A stretch of DNA of 64,000 bases from Rhea pennata (taxonomy: Eukaryota; Chordata; Aves; Rheiformes; Rheidae), in assembly GCF_028389875.1 (NCBI RefSeq), contig NC_084665.1:124390602-124454601 (forward strand), in the 5' to 3' direction. The notes beneath the pieces are model-generated. The model was not told where the DNA came from, did not search any database, and worked only from the letters and a program-made list of their open reading frames with translations. The translations under genes and the position numbers were made by a program. Positions 1 to 24,989 of this stretch are shown piece after piece (the first letter of the stretch is position 1; each line of letters opens with the position of its first letter).

Positions 1-652
1 GAGATCTGTATAACGCATATATCTGGAGCTGGCCTCTCATCTCCAAGGTATCATTCTTAAGGGTTGGCCTGCTTTCTTGAGAAGACAGCATCATGTCAGA
101 ACACACATTTTTTAGTCATAGTATTGACATGCTCTTGGCCACTTTTGCCTGCAACACATACTTCTGGAAATGTATTTTGAAGGATCTATGGGATGAACAA
201 GATGCATAGACTATGACAACTGAAAGAGCCAGGGAGGATACAGCTCAACTCAGCGATTCCTAGCAGCCACAGGATCTTTTCCCCTTTAGCTATTTGTGCT
301 GTGACTCCCTCCTGGTAGTTCACAACCAGCTGTGCAGAGGCTGTGCTGCACAAGTACAAATTTGCGGAAAGAAATCCAGTGAACGCAATGTACCTGTCAG
401 GACCGCCACTGTCTTTCGGTTCAGTCTCAGTATTACCGCTGCCCCTCTGCAATCACCAGTAAAAATAGGCAGCACTATGTAATCAGGTGATAGAACCAGT
501 ACTGTGAGGACACTGGCTGGACAGAGAAAGAAGCAGCATTCCACATCACATTACACTTCAGGCCTTTCTTTTCCATTACTGCTGGCTGGCATAGCAGAAA
601 GCGCAAATTTGGAGAGGGAAGGAAAAATGCAGTACTGCAGATGAGGAAGACG
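1..652. other. MMUT intron or downstream DNA, no exon seen
   Basis: Lies downstream of the last MMUT exon in the window. I looked on the minus strand for the next MMUT exon, which should encode a protein start like that of the human cobalamin-domain linker, and found none. A minus-strand frame at 186-452 stays open for 88 codons but resembles no family I know and has no splice context. Treated as non-coding. Confidence 0.5.
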
Positions 653-1128
653 AGAGCTCATGGAGCCACTGGAGAGAGTCCAGCGTCAGGGCTACAAAGA
701 TGATCAGAGGGCTGGAGCATCTGCCCTCTGAGGAACGGCTGTGAGAGCTGGGCCTCTTCAGCCTGGGGAAGAGCAGACTGAGGGGGGATCTGATCAGTGT
801 GTACAAGTACCTGAAGGGAGGGTGTCAAGGGGATGGGGACAAACTCTTTTCAGTTGTCCCGTGTGACAGGACAAGAGGCAATGGGCAGAAACTGAAGCAC
901 AGGAAGCTCCACCTGACCGTGAGGGGGAATTTCTTCCCTGGGAGAGTGACGGAGCCCTGGCACAAGTTGCCCAGAGAGGTTGTGGAGTCTCCTTCTGTGG
1001 AGATCTTCAAGGCCCACCTGGATGCAACCCTGTCTACCATGCTCTAGGTGACCCTGCTTGAGCAGGGAGGTTGGACTAGATGATCTCCAGAGGTCCCTTC
1101 CAACTTTACTGATTCTATGATCTATCTC
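653..1128 (+). repeat. CR1 LINE, 5'-truncated 3' end (copy 1)
   Basis: Carries the end of the CR1 reverse-transcriptase ORF and the 3' UTR, closing with the GGTTGGACTAGATGATCTCC block and one ATTCTATG-type end. It aligns by eye with the ends of the copies at 4.5, 37.3 and 51.0 kb. It is antisense to MMUT. Frames across it are broken. Confidence 0.9.
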
Positions 1129-2654
1129 ATTGCACACCTACTTTTTCTTAATGTGGCTTCTCATTAAAAATAAAGCACAGAAAAGAAACAGTACTGCTCC
1201 CATTCCCTAACAGCTTTGGCCTGCCTCCCTACTTGCGTTGAAATAGTAGCATGAGTTTTATACTTGTGTTGGTCAGCACTGAAATCTCCACATTAGTCCA
1301 TGGGGACCTTTTCCATAGACTGAGACTGAAATTCTGTGCTACTTCTTTTATTTCAGTTGCATTATTTTTTATTTCATTTACATTAAATTACTTACCTTTA
1401 TTCTGAAAATCCATCCTTTTCCATTCATTTGGAGACAGGCACTGGTCTCTAAAATGCTAGTAGCACTGGCCTCCAATCACCACTTGTTAAGGATGAAAGT
1501 ACTTTCACATGAAAAGCTTTTTCCATGTTACCCTTTACAGAAGAGCTCCCTGTAGACATTCAGGGAGCTCAAAAAACTGCTTCAAACACTCTTTATCAGA
1601 CATAATGATGATCTCCTCCTACAGTCATATCACAGGGGGGACAAGTTACACAGTTCTGGAGGCAGATGCAAGATTTTTGTTTTGTATTTGCACTTTGCTT
1701 ACAAAATGGAGTTGCAGTCCATTAATACTTTTACAAATAATAAAAACAAAGTCATTAAGTAGAGAAATTAGAAGACATGAATCCCTGCTAAGTCCAGCCC
1801 TACCCTCTAATGACCTCTACAGTTCAAAGACAAGTGCTGACATGCTGCTGAGTCCTGACAAGCTCTCTTTGGAAATAAATATACTGAACATGTAGCTGTT
1901 AGTGTTGAACAAAATGGAATGAAGGATTTTGAGAAATCACAGTAAAAAATAAGAGAGCACTTCAATAAGGAGTAGGTTTGGTTTGCTCATTTCTGGGCCA
2001 CCGAAGTAAAGAACAGACAGATGAGAGATATTCCAGAGATCAACTCTCAGTTTGCAATGGGTTTGAAAACAGTCTTAAAAAGCACCTTTGATGAAAAAAG
2101 CAAATGTTTCATAGGACTCTATAAGATGCCTCACTGTCCTTTTACATCTTTTACATCTTTGCCTGACTAAGCAAGCTTATTTGTCCTTCAACCAAAAAAT
2201 GTTTTCACAACAATTTGTGGTGCAAGGAAGGATGAAGAAAAAAAAGACCACGAGATTGTGTATATCTCTTTTCACATCTCAGACACTTTTTAAGCTCTCT
2301 GACCTACAAAACAGCAGGGTGGCAAATCAGTGAAATCTAGTTATGTTCTGAAACTGTTAAGAGCTTGAACTGTAAACAACAGAATGTGCATGAGTATCAT
2401 CATTTTAGGCAACATACTTAGTATCCACATTGTTCTTGAAGAGTTATTAAAATATAGCTTTAAGAGATGGCAAATCACAATAGTCTATCCTACAATGTCA
2501 AACTGCAGCCACCTTTTACTTCCACCTCTGAATACAAACCCAAAACATCTTGAGATGCCAACTTGCTGACAGTAGACCCCAAAACAGTTGAAAGATGAAA
2601 AATGAACAATCAATTTTTAAAAGCAATTGGATATTCCAGTCCCCGCTGCAATAC
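1129..2654. other. MMUT intron 9 sequence
   Basis: AT-rich DNA between CR1 copy 1 and MMUT exon 9. No exon, RNA gene or clear repeat was seen. A plus-strand open frame at 1509-1895 has no recognisable composition or motif and is taken as chance. Confidence 0.5.
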
Positions 2655-15657
<13,003 letters not shown>

Positions 15658-15689
15658 GTTTCCCCCAGCAGGTGCCAATAAAGGATAAC
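15658..15689 (-). other. MMUT: MMUT exon 2 5' UTR part
   Basis: The acceptor TTCCTTCAG lies just outside 15689, leaving 32 untranslated bases before the ATG. An in-frame TTG precedes the ATG, but MLRAK matches the human N terminus, so the ATG at 15657 is preferred. Confidence 0.75.
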
Positions 15690-16410
15690 CTGAAGGAATT
15701 AAAAAGGCAGAACTTCATGTTTGGCACTATTATATAAATTTAAGGTGGGAAAAAGCCAGTGGGAGAAGTCAAGCAGTTTTCTTCAGGCAAAACAGTTAGT
15801 CAGGAGAAAACAGAAGTGAATTTATTCACTCACTTAACTCCCCCCCCCTTTCAATCAGCCAACGCATAAAGCACAGCGAAGCAATAATCCTCCGTCTTCC
15901 TCTAGCAAGAGGAAACACTCCTACACCTCGGGGCTGCGGGCCCTGCAGAGAGCGAGCTGCCAGGGACCTGCCGACACCACCGCGGTGGAGAAGGCACCTT
16001 GGGCGGCACCAGACCTGGAAGTGTACCGAGGAAGATAGGAAAAATAAAGTAATACTGCGCATAGCAGTAACACGCGTTGCTGAGCTGGTCCCACCAGGCA
16101 CGGCGGAGGAGCTCAGCCACCCGGGAAAGCGCACAGCTCCCCTGCTGCTCCTCAGCCTCCGCGCCGGCTCGCCCTCGTACAGCGCCGAGCACCGCGGCTG
16201 CCACAGCTCCCCTCTTCCCCGGCCCCCCAGCTCGGCAGCCTATAGGGGCTGGGGAGGGGGCAGAGGGCCGGCCCCGGGGCTCGCTGCCCCCTGCCCACCT
16301 CAGAGAAGACAAGGAGGGGGGAAGATCGGGAAGGCCCGAGGCCCCCACAGCGGCCTCCGCGCCCGCTGCTCGGCCCCGTACCTGCCGCCAGCCCCAGCGT
16401 CCGGCGGCAG

Positions 16411-16422
16411 TGCGCAGGCGCA
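16411..16422. promoter_or_regulatory. NRF1-like site 1
   Basis: TGCGCAGGCGCA is one base from the palindromic NRF1 consensus TGCGCATGCGCA. It lies about 30 bases upstream of the MMUT exon 1 donor, near the likely start of MMUT transcription. Confidence 0.65.
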
Positions 16423-16452
16423 AACCCCGCCCCGCCCCGCCCGGCGCTGCAG

Positions 16453-16464
16453 TGCGCATGCGCC
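16453..16464. promoter_or_regulatory. NRF1-like site 2
   Basis: TGCGCATGCGCC matches the NRF1 core GCGCATGCGC exactly. Between this and site 1 are CCCCGCCCC GC boxes (SP1/KLF type). NRF1 is a known regulator of nuclear genes for mitochondrial proteins, which suits MMUT. Confidence 0.7.
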
Positions 16465-16659
16465 TGGCTGCGCGGGGCGGCAAAGCGGTTTCCCAACGGC
16501 TCGGCGGTTTGTTGCGGAGAGTCGGTCTCAGCGGGAGCGCTGAGGAGGCGCCGCGGGCGGTGAGTCCCGCAGGGAATGGTGCTGGTGCGCGAGGTTTATG
16601 CTCCATGTTACTGGCAGCAGCGGGGAGCCGGAGGCTTTTTTTGGCGGGGGAGTGACGGA

Positions 16660-16742
16660 GACTACAACTCCCGGCATGCATCGCGCCCAGCGGGTGGGGT
16701 GTGCGGGCTGGTGGGCAGCGCTGCATGCCGGGAGTTGTAGTC
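16660..16742. promoter_or_regulatory. Perfect inverted pair of ZNF143/STAF-type ACTACAACTCCC motifs
   Basis: The 19-mer ACTACAACTCCCGGCATGC at 16661-16679 is repeated as its exact reverse complement at 16723-16741. The match extends one base on each side, giving 21-base arms and a 41-base spacer. The motif fits the known promoter element ACTACAANTCCCAGNATGC bound by ZNF143. It lies about 70-150 bases upstream of the first possible CENPQ ATG. Confidence 0.8.
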
Positions 16743-16812
16743 CTCCCGCCCTCTGCTTTCCGTGTTGGGGAGGGGGAGGTCCTGCTGTCGCGACAGCCGT
16801 CGCCGCGGCGAT

Positions 16813-19800
16813 ATGGCGCGGTGTCCTGAGGTGTCGTGCTACGAGTTGAAACTGGCGCTGGTAAGCAGGACTGCGGCCTCCATGTTACGGAGTTTTTTAA
16901 ATGTTTTCTTGGTGTCTGCTGTGGCTGTCGCTGCTGGGGTGAGTGCCTGTCGTGTCGCGACAGAGGACTGCGGTCCGGTGAGCGGCAGCCCACCCTTTCC
17001 GAGCAGGCAAGAAGCAGCCTGAGGGAATGGTTGAAACAGTAGAAATAAGCGTGGATTTTTGCGCATCGGTGGGATGAAGCGGGCTTGGCAGGAGCACCCG
17101 AGAGCTGAAGGCGAACGTCCGTGGTGGGGGAGTTGTCAGGCGTCTCCCTGGAAGCTGTGAGTAGTGGAGTGGCACAAGAGGAGCTTCTGCTTGGCCTTGC
17201 TACCCTGGCAGTCGAGGAGGTCTCGCCTGCATCACGGTGCCTGATTTTGGACACGAGGCTTCAGGAGTGATGTAGGAGTTGGAGGAACAACAGTGGGAGT
17301 GATCAGAGCTCTAGCGAACTTGGCTTAGGAAGACGGACTACATTCAAGTCGTTCTGCTCAGGAAAGAGAAGGGTAGCGGGATGTAATGCTTACTTTCATC
17401 TTACTTTCATCAACAGATTAGGTGGTCCTGAGCACAACTACAATTAGGTTGTCATTACTTCCATTTGTCATGTAGCTATTAAATTTTTAAAAAGTGATGC
17501 AAAACACTCAGACTTCTCTAAAAGTCAGATGGAGATGTTCTTCTAATGCTCCTGCACTTAAACAAATACCCTGTGGTACATAATGCCTAAATGTTTGCAT
17601 TTTTCCTTCCTTTTTCTTGATAATGTATGGTTTGTAATGGATTATAATTGCTGGGTTTTTTGTGTGTGTCCTGGAGGGCAGTGTTTTTTCCTCTTCCATT
17701 TGGTTTACAGATAATGAAACGCCGCTACACTTCTTCCGGTAAGACAGAGGAGACCGCTATTGGGGGAACAGTAAAAAAATCCCGTAAATCAATACCTCAG
17801 CAAGGGCCTTCCAGCAAAAATAAGGGAACAGATGGAAGAAAAAGAAAACAAAGTCAAAAAGGAGAGGTAATCACTGCTTTGGGTCAAACAGGTTAGAAAA
17901 GTTACCCAGGAGAAAAAGAGGGATTTTGCCCACTTTTTTCCTAGTGGGCTATGTAGAGAATATTTCATGAAATCAAGATAGTCCTCTTGAGGAAGTATCT
18001 TCAAGCTATCCTTAGAGATGCAATGCTGTAGCTACAAAATCTGGAAACCAGGAGGCAATGCGTGCTACTATGTGTTTGACCAGTAGAGGGAAGTATTGTC
18101 TGATAATTAACAAGAGGGCAAGCTGGCTGTGCTTTTGAGTACAGGGATAAAATGTGTGTTCCTTCACCTCAAGTGAAGCTGATTCAGTTCTGGAGAACAT
18201 TCTTTGTTGTACACATTTGCTGTAAATTTTGCTTTTCAGAAGATCACTCAAACAGGCAAATGGAAAGCTAAGGAGCACAGGGACTATTCTCCTGCAGGTA
18301 GGAATGCATTCTTTCCTTATATTTGTCTTACAGCAGTTTAGTGCTTTGGAAAAACACTGGAATCAAGCAGTAATAAGTGGTATGTTGAAAAGATAGATGT
18401 ATGAAATACACAATTGAAATAAGTTTAATGATTTTCTTTCTAAACAGCAAAAATGATTATTTGCAGTACAGTTTGGTCACTGCATTTATATAATGTGTGC
18501 TACATGTGCATGTATTAATTGTGTACTTTTGTTTGCAAGTAATATTCTCTTGTTCTGGGTGCTTGTGATTATTTTACATTTTAACTCCCTCTTCGCAGGT
18601 CTCTGTCTTATATCTTAAGTCTAGCATATGTGGCATTCAACATATAAATAAGACAAGGCCATTGAGTTTCCCATTTATTTATATTCCCACCCTCTTTATT
18701 TCATTCTGTGTTTTCTTACTTGTATCACTACTGATTTGGGAAAAATATCTGTTTAGAATTAAAGCTTTTATAGGAAAGAACCTTTTCTATTTTGTGTTTG
18801 CTACACAACGCTGTATTTACAACTGTGAAGTACAAGTAAGTACCACTTAACGTGGCTAGACAATGAGCTGGTATTTTTCTGAGAAGGAAAAAGCTTAGCT
18901 GACACATTTTTTTGATCACCAGATGACTGAATTATTTACTACAAATCTGTTTATCCGCATTTGATAAATCCTAAAACTTTCCTTTTTTTTTCCTTTCTTC
19001 TACTAATGCAAACAAAAGAAAATAGTTCTTCAAAAGAGATGAAGCTAACCAGCGCTGAAATAGCATGTTGGCAGACTCTCTCAGAGAGCAGCAAGCAGTT
19101 TCTGGAAGCTGTGATGGATTCAGTAATACTGTAAGTGCCAGATATCCTAGTAATTCTTTTCTGTCTGCTTCCCTAAGCAATAAAGTAAAACACTATTGCC
19201 TAAGCTGGAAAAGTGTTGAAGGTTTTTTTGGACAATGTTACTAGCTGTGTATGTTTTATCCAGTATAGTGTAATGCTTTTTTTATCTGAAGTTGGAAATT
19301 CTAATCTAGAGAGGTTTTGACTGTCTTTACTTTACTGGCTGAGATAGTTCTGCTTGCTGGCTCTCTGGTGAAAATTCTGCTTTATTTTCTTTCCAGATCT
19401 GTTCTGTGCCAACAAAGAGATAGGAAAGAAGATGTTCAGAAACACCTCAATTTATTGAAAGACAGGTAAAATTCTTTATTCTTTTTTTTTTTTTTTAAGG
19501 AAGGGAATGTGGTTTACTCAGTTATTTTGTACATGCTGATAAAATTGCTCCTGGGAACAATCACCTCTAGGAAGTATTGGAAGGGAGAGTTGATACAAAA
19601 TCAAGGAGAGAAACATCTTGACAGTACTAGTCATACTTTCTTATTTTCGTAATACAGGATGCTGAGATTTTTCAAGACCTTAAAAGTACCTCCAGGGAAG
19701 TTGGGCAATCTAAAGAGTTTCTCGAGTCTTCAAGTGGCAGAGAAACAAACGCTTGAGACAAATGAAGAGTCTTTGATACAACTACAGGTATGAAAGGCAA

Positions 19801-21271
19801 GAATGGGAACAAAATGTGTCTTGTCTGTCTTCTGCTCCTCAGAGTATTGTAACCAGAAGGAGATGCTCCCTTATTCATCATTGTCATCCACATTCACTAG
19901 TAAGCAGTGTGTCTTTTTGACTGTTTTCTCAGTGATTCAGCTGGTGCTTTGGAGAAAAGATTGAGTTGTGAAGTCCTGACTGCTATATAAAGTACCATCA
20001 AGAGATGGAAGAGATGATAGTTCTAGTTCTGTAATCCTGTTAATTTCTTGTTCTAGGTTTTTTCTCTCTTTCTCCTCACCTCCCTCCTCCCCCCCCCCCT
20101 TTTGTTCCTCTCTAGTCTTTAGGACAATTTGTATGGGGACTCTTGCACAATATTTTATACACAAGTGGCACACCATCCTCAGAGCAGGTTTTATTGTTGT
20201 TTTTTCTTTTTTTCTGTCTCCTTTACCTTAGGAAGAAGTAACTGAAGCTGAACGATCAGCAGGACACATAGATGAAACTATCCAGCAACTACAGCACAAA
20301 ATCCAGGTGCTCAGGAACAAGTTGAAGGAAGAAGAAGAAAAGGCTAGGAAGGTATTTACAACAAATGTTGCTGCATTTAGCTAAGGAGAAGGTGTTCCCA
20401 GTGCTAGCCCATCCAAGCTGTTTCTACAGAGAATATTATACAAGGGACGCCTCATCTACCCCTGGGAATGTACCTTTCAATCTTTCCAAAATCAATTGCA
20501 AAGCTAAGCAATTTAGGTTTTTAGAAATTGGATGATGACAGCTAGTTTTCTTCTTACCTGCATTCTTTATTTATTATTAATATTTTTTAATTTATTTCTT
20601 CTCCTCCTCCTAGGTATTCCAGGAAGATTGTAGTGGAGCACTGCACCTTCCAGAACTCCCCAAGCACAGTTTAAAGGCACCTACTCTGCAGGTGAGCAGG
20701 GGAGTGTATTTTCAGAGACACCTTGGCAGTGAGGAAGAGGGCAACAGAAAGTGCTTTTATCCCTTTGCCCCTTTTGGCTAAAGAGTTTATATATCTGAAC
20801 GGTGTTTTGTTACATTTTTCATTCAGAACTATATGCTTGTGTGGGTTGTTTGTATGTGAGAGGATTTTTTTTTTCATTGTAATCTAGAAAGTATGCCATG
20901 TAAGGACCACCTGTGTCTTCCTAGTGACCATATAGTCTTAGGGAGCATGTAATCATTTCTGAAATAAATCACCATGTAATTCTGATGGAAAGAAGTCTGT
21001 TGCATTCTATGTCTTTGATTGCTCTCTAAACTTAAAGATAACTGTGCTACATTAGCCTGATGGAGTGAAATTCCTGTTGGAATCAGTAAAATAAATCTGT
21101 TTCTGTCATTGCCTATTATTATTAATATTTTTTTTTCTTTAGGAAGAAATCTTGAAGATAAAAAATAAGAATGGTCTTTTAAAGGATATGAACACTATTC
21201 AGCAGTCAGCTGAAATGAGGAATGTGTTAAGCCTCGTTGAAAAGATCTATGAGAAGGTGGACTTCATTTGA
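16813..21271 (+). CDS. CENPQ: Centromere protein Q
   Basis: Subunit of the CENP-O/P/Q/U/R group of the constitutive centromere-associated network at the inner kinetochore. Certain coding exons: 17714-17866, 18240-18297, 19019-19130, 19397-19465, 19658-19787, 20232-20351, 20614-20691, 21143-21271. They join in frame to 282 codons plus stop, starting [10 protein letters not shown]. An upstream exon ending at 16860 (ATG at 16813, strong G-3/G+4 context) is also in frame and would add 17 residues, [17 protein letters not shown]. The N-terminal third is basic and low in complexity, then comes [20 protein letters not shown], aligning with the human WQPLSKSTRDHLQTMMESVI. The 20232-20351 exon is strongly helical and rich in Glu/Lys (probable coiled coil), and [15 protein letters not shown] near the C terminus matches human. 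Human CENP-Q has 268 residues. The choice between the two starts is open. Confidence 0.93.
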
Positions 21272-24200
21272 GAAACCAAATGCTTTAAGCGCAGGATAAC
21301 CTCTGCTAGTATTCTGTGCTAACGCCGAACAACAGTTGTTCATCATGGAAATAGTGCTTTGTTCTTAAAGGTTTTATTCTTGTGACTGCTGAATTTCTGT
21401 TAAAACATTGTGTGTGAATATTGGAATGTAAATTCATAGATACTTTTGGGGACTCTAGTGATTTAGGTACTCCGTGAAGAAATTTTTTTTGGCCAGTGAG
21501 GACCTCTTCTAATGAAGATATATCTTCTTAGGGGAAGAAAGGAAAATGAGTTTTGGGTTTATTTGGGCAATGTATTCCATTGTATTTGGACTTTTATATC
21601 AAATCTGTAAATCAGTAAATGCAGTGCCCCTTCTGAAACTAACATTTGTTTCAGCGTTAAATCCTCTTTAAATTTGAAGCATGTAGTAAAGATAAGTCTA
21701 TCTAATGCAGAGTTGCAAACCACCTTTGTAGCTTCATTACCTTTTTTTATTAAAAAGGCCTGCGCTGCAGGAGATTGATTTTTATCATCTGTAGACAATT
21801 ACTTACATTTTCGATTTAGTGCTTTAAACAAGACATTTACACCTAGTTTATCCCTGTGGCTGTGGAAAGCAGATGAGAACATTTTGAAGTCAACTGTACA
21901 TTTTCCCTATGGATTTCCATCTCTTTCTGTATTTGTCAATGGTAGCATTTCTCCATTAAAAGATCCAGTTATTATAAAGCACTTTCTCTAGCCAAATTGT
22001 CATCTGGAAAATTATCAGTGTTTTTGATATTGACTTACCAAGAAAACATTTGTTCATTTGTTTACAAGATACTGGTACCCTTAATGAGGCATAAGGTAAT
22101 TATCTCTGTTCCCCTCTGAGAGATTAGAAGCTTTCTGTATAGTTGCTATGTGTAGGATCAGGGCAAGTGGGTATGATGGGTGTATCCACCGGTGACTACT
22201 AAATGGTTAGGAAGCAATACTGATACAGGAAGTCTCTGAATGTTGATTTACTTTTAAATCATACATGTTGATACTCTCAAGGACAGGATACTGAGCTCAG
22301 ATTAACTTTGATTTAGCTATTTGCAGCATTTCTTATCTTCTCACTGGAAAGACTGTAATCAGAGTGCTTTTGCAGTTATTCCCAAATGGTTAGATCTTGA
22401 TCTTAGTATCATAAAACTGGCCTGACAGGAATGATCAAAAAATCAGGCAAAGGGCCAACAGGGCTGCAATTCTGCTGCCCCAACACAATGCTTGTGGCTG
22501 CGCAGTTAGATTGATTTCCTGTTTGGCAAAATATGTCTCTGTTTGGTTCAGGTTTTTAATTCCTCATAGCATGAAGCTTAGCTCTGAGCATGAATTTGAC
22601 CTCTGAGAAGAAAAAAGGTAACTCTCAAGTACATAGCAAATCCTTAATTGATACCAGTGCAGAAACATTAAACTTCTCAATGAAAAATTAAAGGTTCTTA
22701 CTGGAGCTCTGTACTTTTGAACAAGCCGTTTAACACTGAATTAACTGTGCTTATGGAGTCCCTCCTCCTCAGAAGGTGTGGTTGGCTCTTGCTTTGAGTT
22801 CCGTGCTCCCCAAAAGAAATAAGAAAGCTTTTAGGAACGATATACCAGTTTGGAACAATCCAACTGTATTTTTAGTGTTAGTTTTTTTTCTATTACTCTG
22901 TCATTCCTCATGCAGAAGAAGCCACAAAGCGAATGCTTTTTCTTATCTCCCAACTTCAAGCTCATTTTTATACTCTGGAAGGACGAACTACAAGACTGTT
23001 TGGGTAATAAGGTAAGCAATCAGTTGGTCTGTCACCGCAGTATTTATTTTCAATCTAAATCTATTTCTAGACAAAGCTATAAGAAGCATCTTTCCATAAA
23101 AGTAGCTGTACACTTGAACACACATCAACATTATGTTTAGATATCATTGCACACACATTGACATAGCACTTCTGTGATGTGGAAGCAATTTACCCTTTGG
23201 AAATGGTGAGAAAATGGAATATAAGCTTCAAGAAAAGCAGATATGCACATGTAATTGTAGAAAGGAATTTTTTTTTACATTTTTGTGTTTGATGAAACAA
23301 GGGAATTTGGGGAGAGCTTGATACTGATGATAGATTACATTGATCCTGAAAGATTTTATCCCATCTAAGGCACGAGTGTGTTGATGTAACAATGTAAGGT
23401 TCACTATACTCCTCAGCATTGATCTGGGAAGCAAATTGCCTGTACAAATGTGTTCTTAACACTGTAGCTTATTCAGCCCTTAGTTTGTCTTCTGAGGACA
23501 CCAATAAGCAACTTAGTGTTGGTTGTTAGATTGTTCTCCTGCTAAACAAACCCCTGTCACTTAGAAACTGGACTAAATGTCCAGCCTGGAAGAGAATTTC
23601 AAGCTAGGAAATGCAAAAATCTTTGGAAAGCAAAAAACCTAAAAAACTGGAATGTAATAAATCTTAGAAGGAAGACAGATCAGTCCATTTGTATTTAAAA
23701 TAAGAACATAGAAGCCTTTTTCTATTGGTAACAGATCAATCATAATACAGTGATCTCAGAAAGACTGATTAATTTGTGGTAGAAGATCTGCTATAAGGCT
23801 CATAGGTATGGCTGATTTATATCATCCATGCCGAGACCCTTCTATATTTACAGCACTTAGTACTTATTTCCTACAAAATCATAGGAAAATCATGCTGAGT
23901 AACACCTACCCTGATATTTGTCCGAGTCAGTTGTGATCTATCTGTTGGATCAGTCCCTTTGCAGCAGCCAGAAGTGTCTAATAGACAAACATAAGATATA
24001 AGGCTAGATGACCACATAAATCTTTTTTACAGAATTTGCTGTTCCATCTGCAATCTTGAGTTGTGGTTGATTGCAAGATCCTTACTAGGCCAAAGATTAA
24101 AGGTGCTTGATGGCTACAATAATGTTACGCTCAGCTTGTAAAGATAAAGCACTGTAAGATGTAGTAGGATTTATAATTACAAAGTATTTCCTTTTGTTAC

Positions 24201-24989
24201 AATTATATGGATTGATACAGATGACTAAAAGAGGGAATAGTGGATGTGATACTTCTGGGAAATTTAGGATTTGAACTCTCTGCTTGGACATTTTAATTAA
24301 AGTTATGTTTTGATGCTTCTCTTTTCTTTGGCAGACCATAATTAAATTATTTAGGATGGACTTGGCTTGCATTTGCAGAAAAGGTGACAAGAAGACAAAT
24401 ATTACCAAAGCAACTCTTTAAACAATAGGATTTGTGGCTGGCATTCTCATGGGAACTTCTCCACTGAAGAGCTTACTCTGGAGGATGCACTGTACCAAAT
24501 CATAGCCTAATAAATTACAGGTTGAATGAACATAGATAGTATAAACTGTTCATTAGTAGCTAGTAAGAGAGCTCAACCATATCTAGGCTTAAAGAATTTA
24601 GTGGTAATGAAATGCTTTTTCTGGGTTTTAGCAGCAAAGGTTAACATGATTTTTTTGGTCAGACATGAGAAAGACTTCTTTGTCAATCTCTACATACCTG
24701 CCTAATGTTGCACAAGAAACCTGGGGTAGAACAATATATTAAACCCAGGACTTTCTTACTCCAACTTGATATGTGAAACACCATCACATCTCATTAGTCT
24801 GTGCACATCCATCTATTGAAAAAAAAAAATCTTTATTCCCCAAAAGCTTTCCATAGGAAAATGGAGACTTGTAGGAGTTGCTGTATTTTATGAAATTGTC
24901 AGTTATGTCACCCAGTTCCCATGCATTATTACTTTTCTGCATGACTTTTCACACCTTGTCTGTGTTTCCCAAGAAGGTCTGCAGGGAAG
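21272..24989. other. CENPQ 3' UTR and CENPQ-GLYATL3 intergenic DNA
   Basis: No coding exon or CR1 copy was seen. ATTAAA at 21955-21960 is a possible CENPQ polyadenylation signal, not proven. Non-coding 5' exons of GLYATL3 may lie in the right part but cannot be placed. Confidence 0.5.

Larger units (their letters stand above)
16382..16860. promoter_or_regulatory. CpG-rich bidirectional promoter of MMUT and CENPQ
   Basis: Very GC- and CpG-rich DNA between two divergent first exons. On the minus strand a donor GGCAG|GTACGG at 16380-16382 ends the probable non-coding MMUT exon 1. On the plus strand CTG|GTAAGC at 16860-16861 ends the probable CENPQ exon 1. No TATA box was found. Sites seen: NRF1-like TGCGCAGGCGCA and TGCGCATGCGCC, tandem GC boxes at about 16426-16442, and an inverted ACTACAACTCCC pair. 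The two genes are head-to-head in human as well. Exact transcription starts cannot be read from sequence. Confidence 0.85.

Noticed and set aside
186-452. Minus-strand open frame of 88 codons near the window start
   Set aside because: No family resemblance, no splice context and it overlaps another random frame; not supported as a gene or MMUT exon.
16077-16655. Plus-strand frame of 192 codons in the CpG island
   Set aside because: Same GC-rich artefact, with no conserved motif and overlapping the minus-strand frame.
15902-17254. Very long minus-strand frame of 450 codons across the promoter
   Set aside because: It runs through a CpG island where stops are rare, and its product is low-complexity Arg/Pro/Ala-rich. 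MMUT exon 1 and the CENPQ first exon explain the region better.
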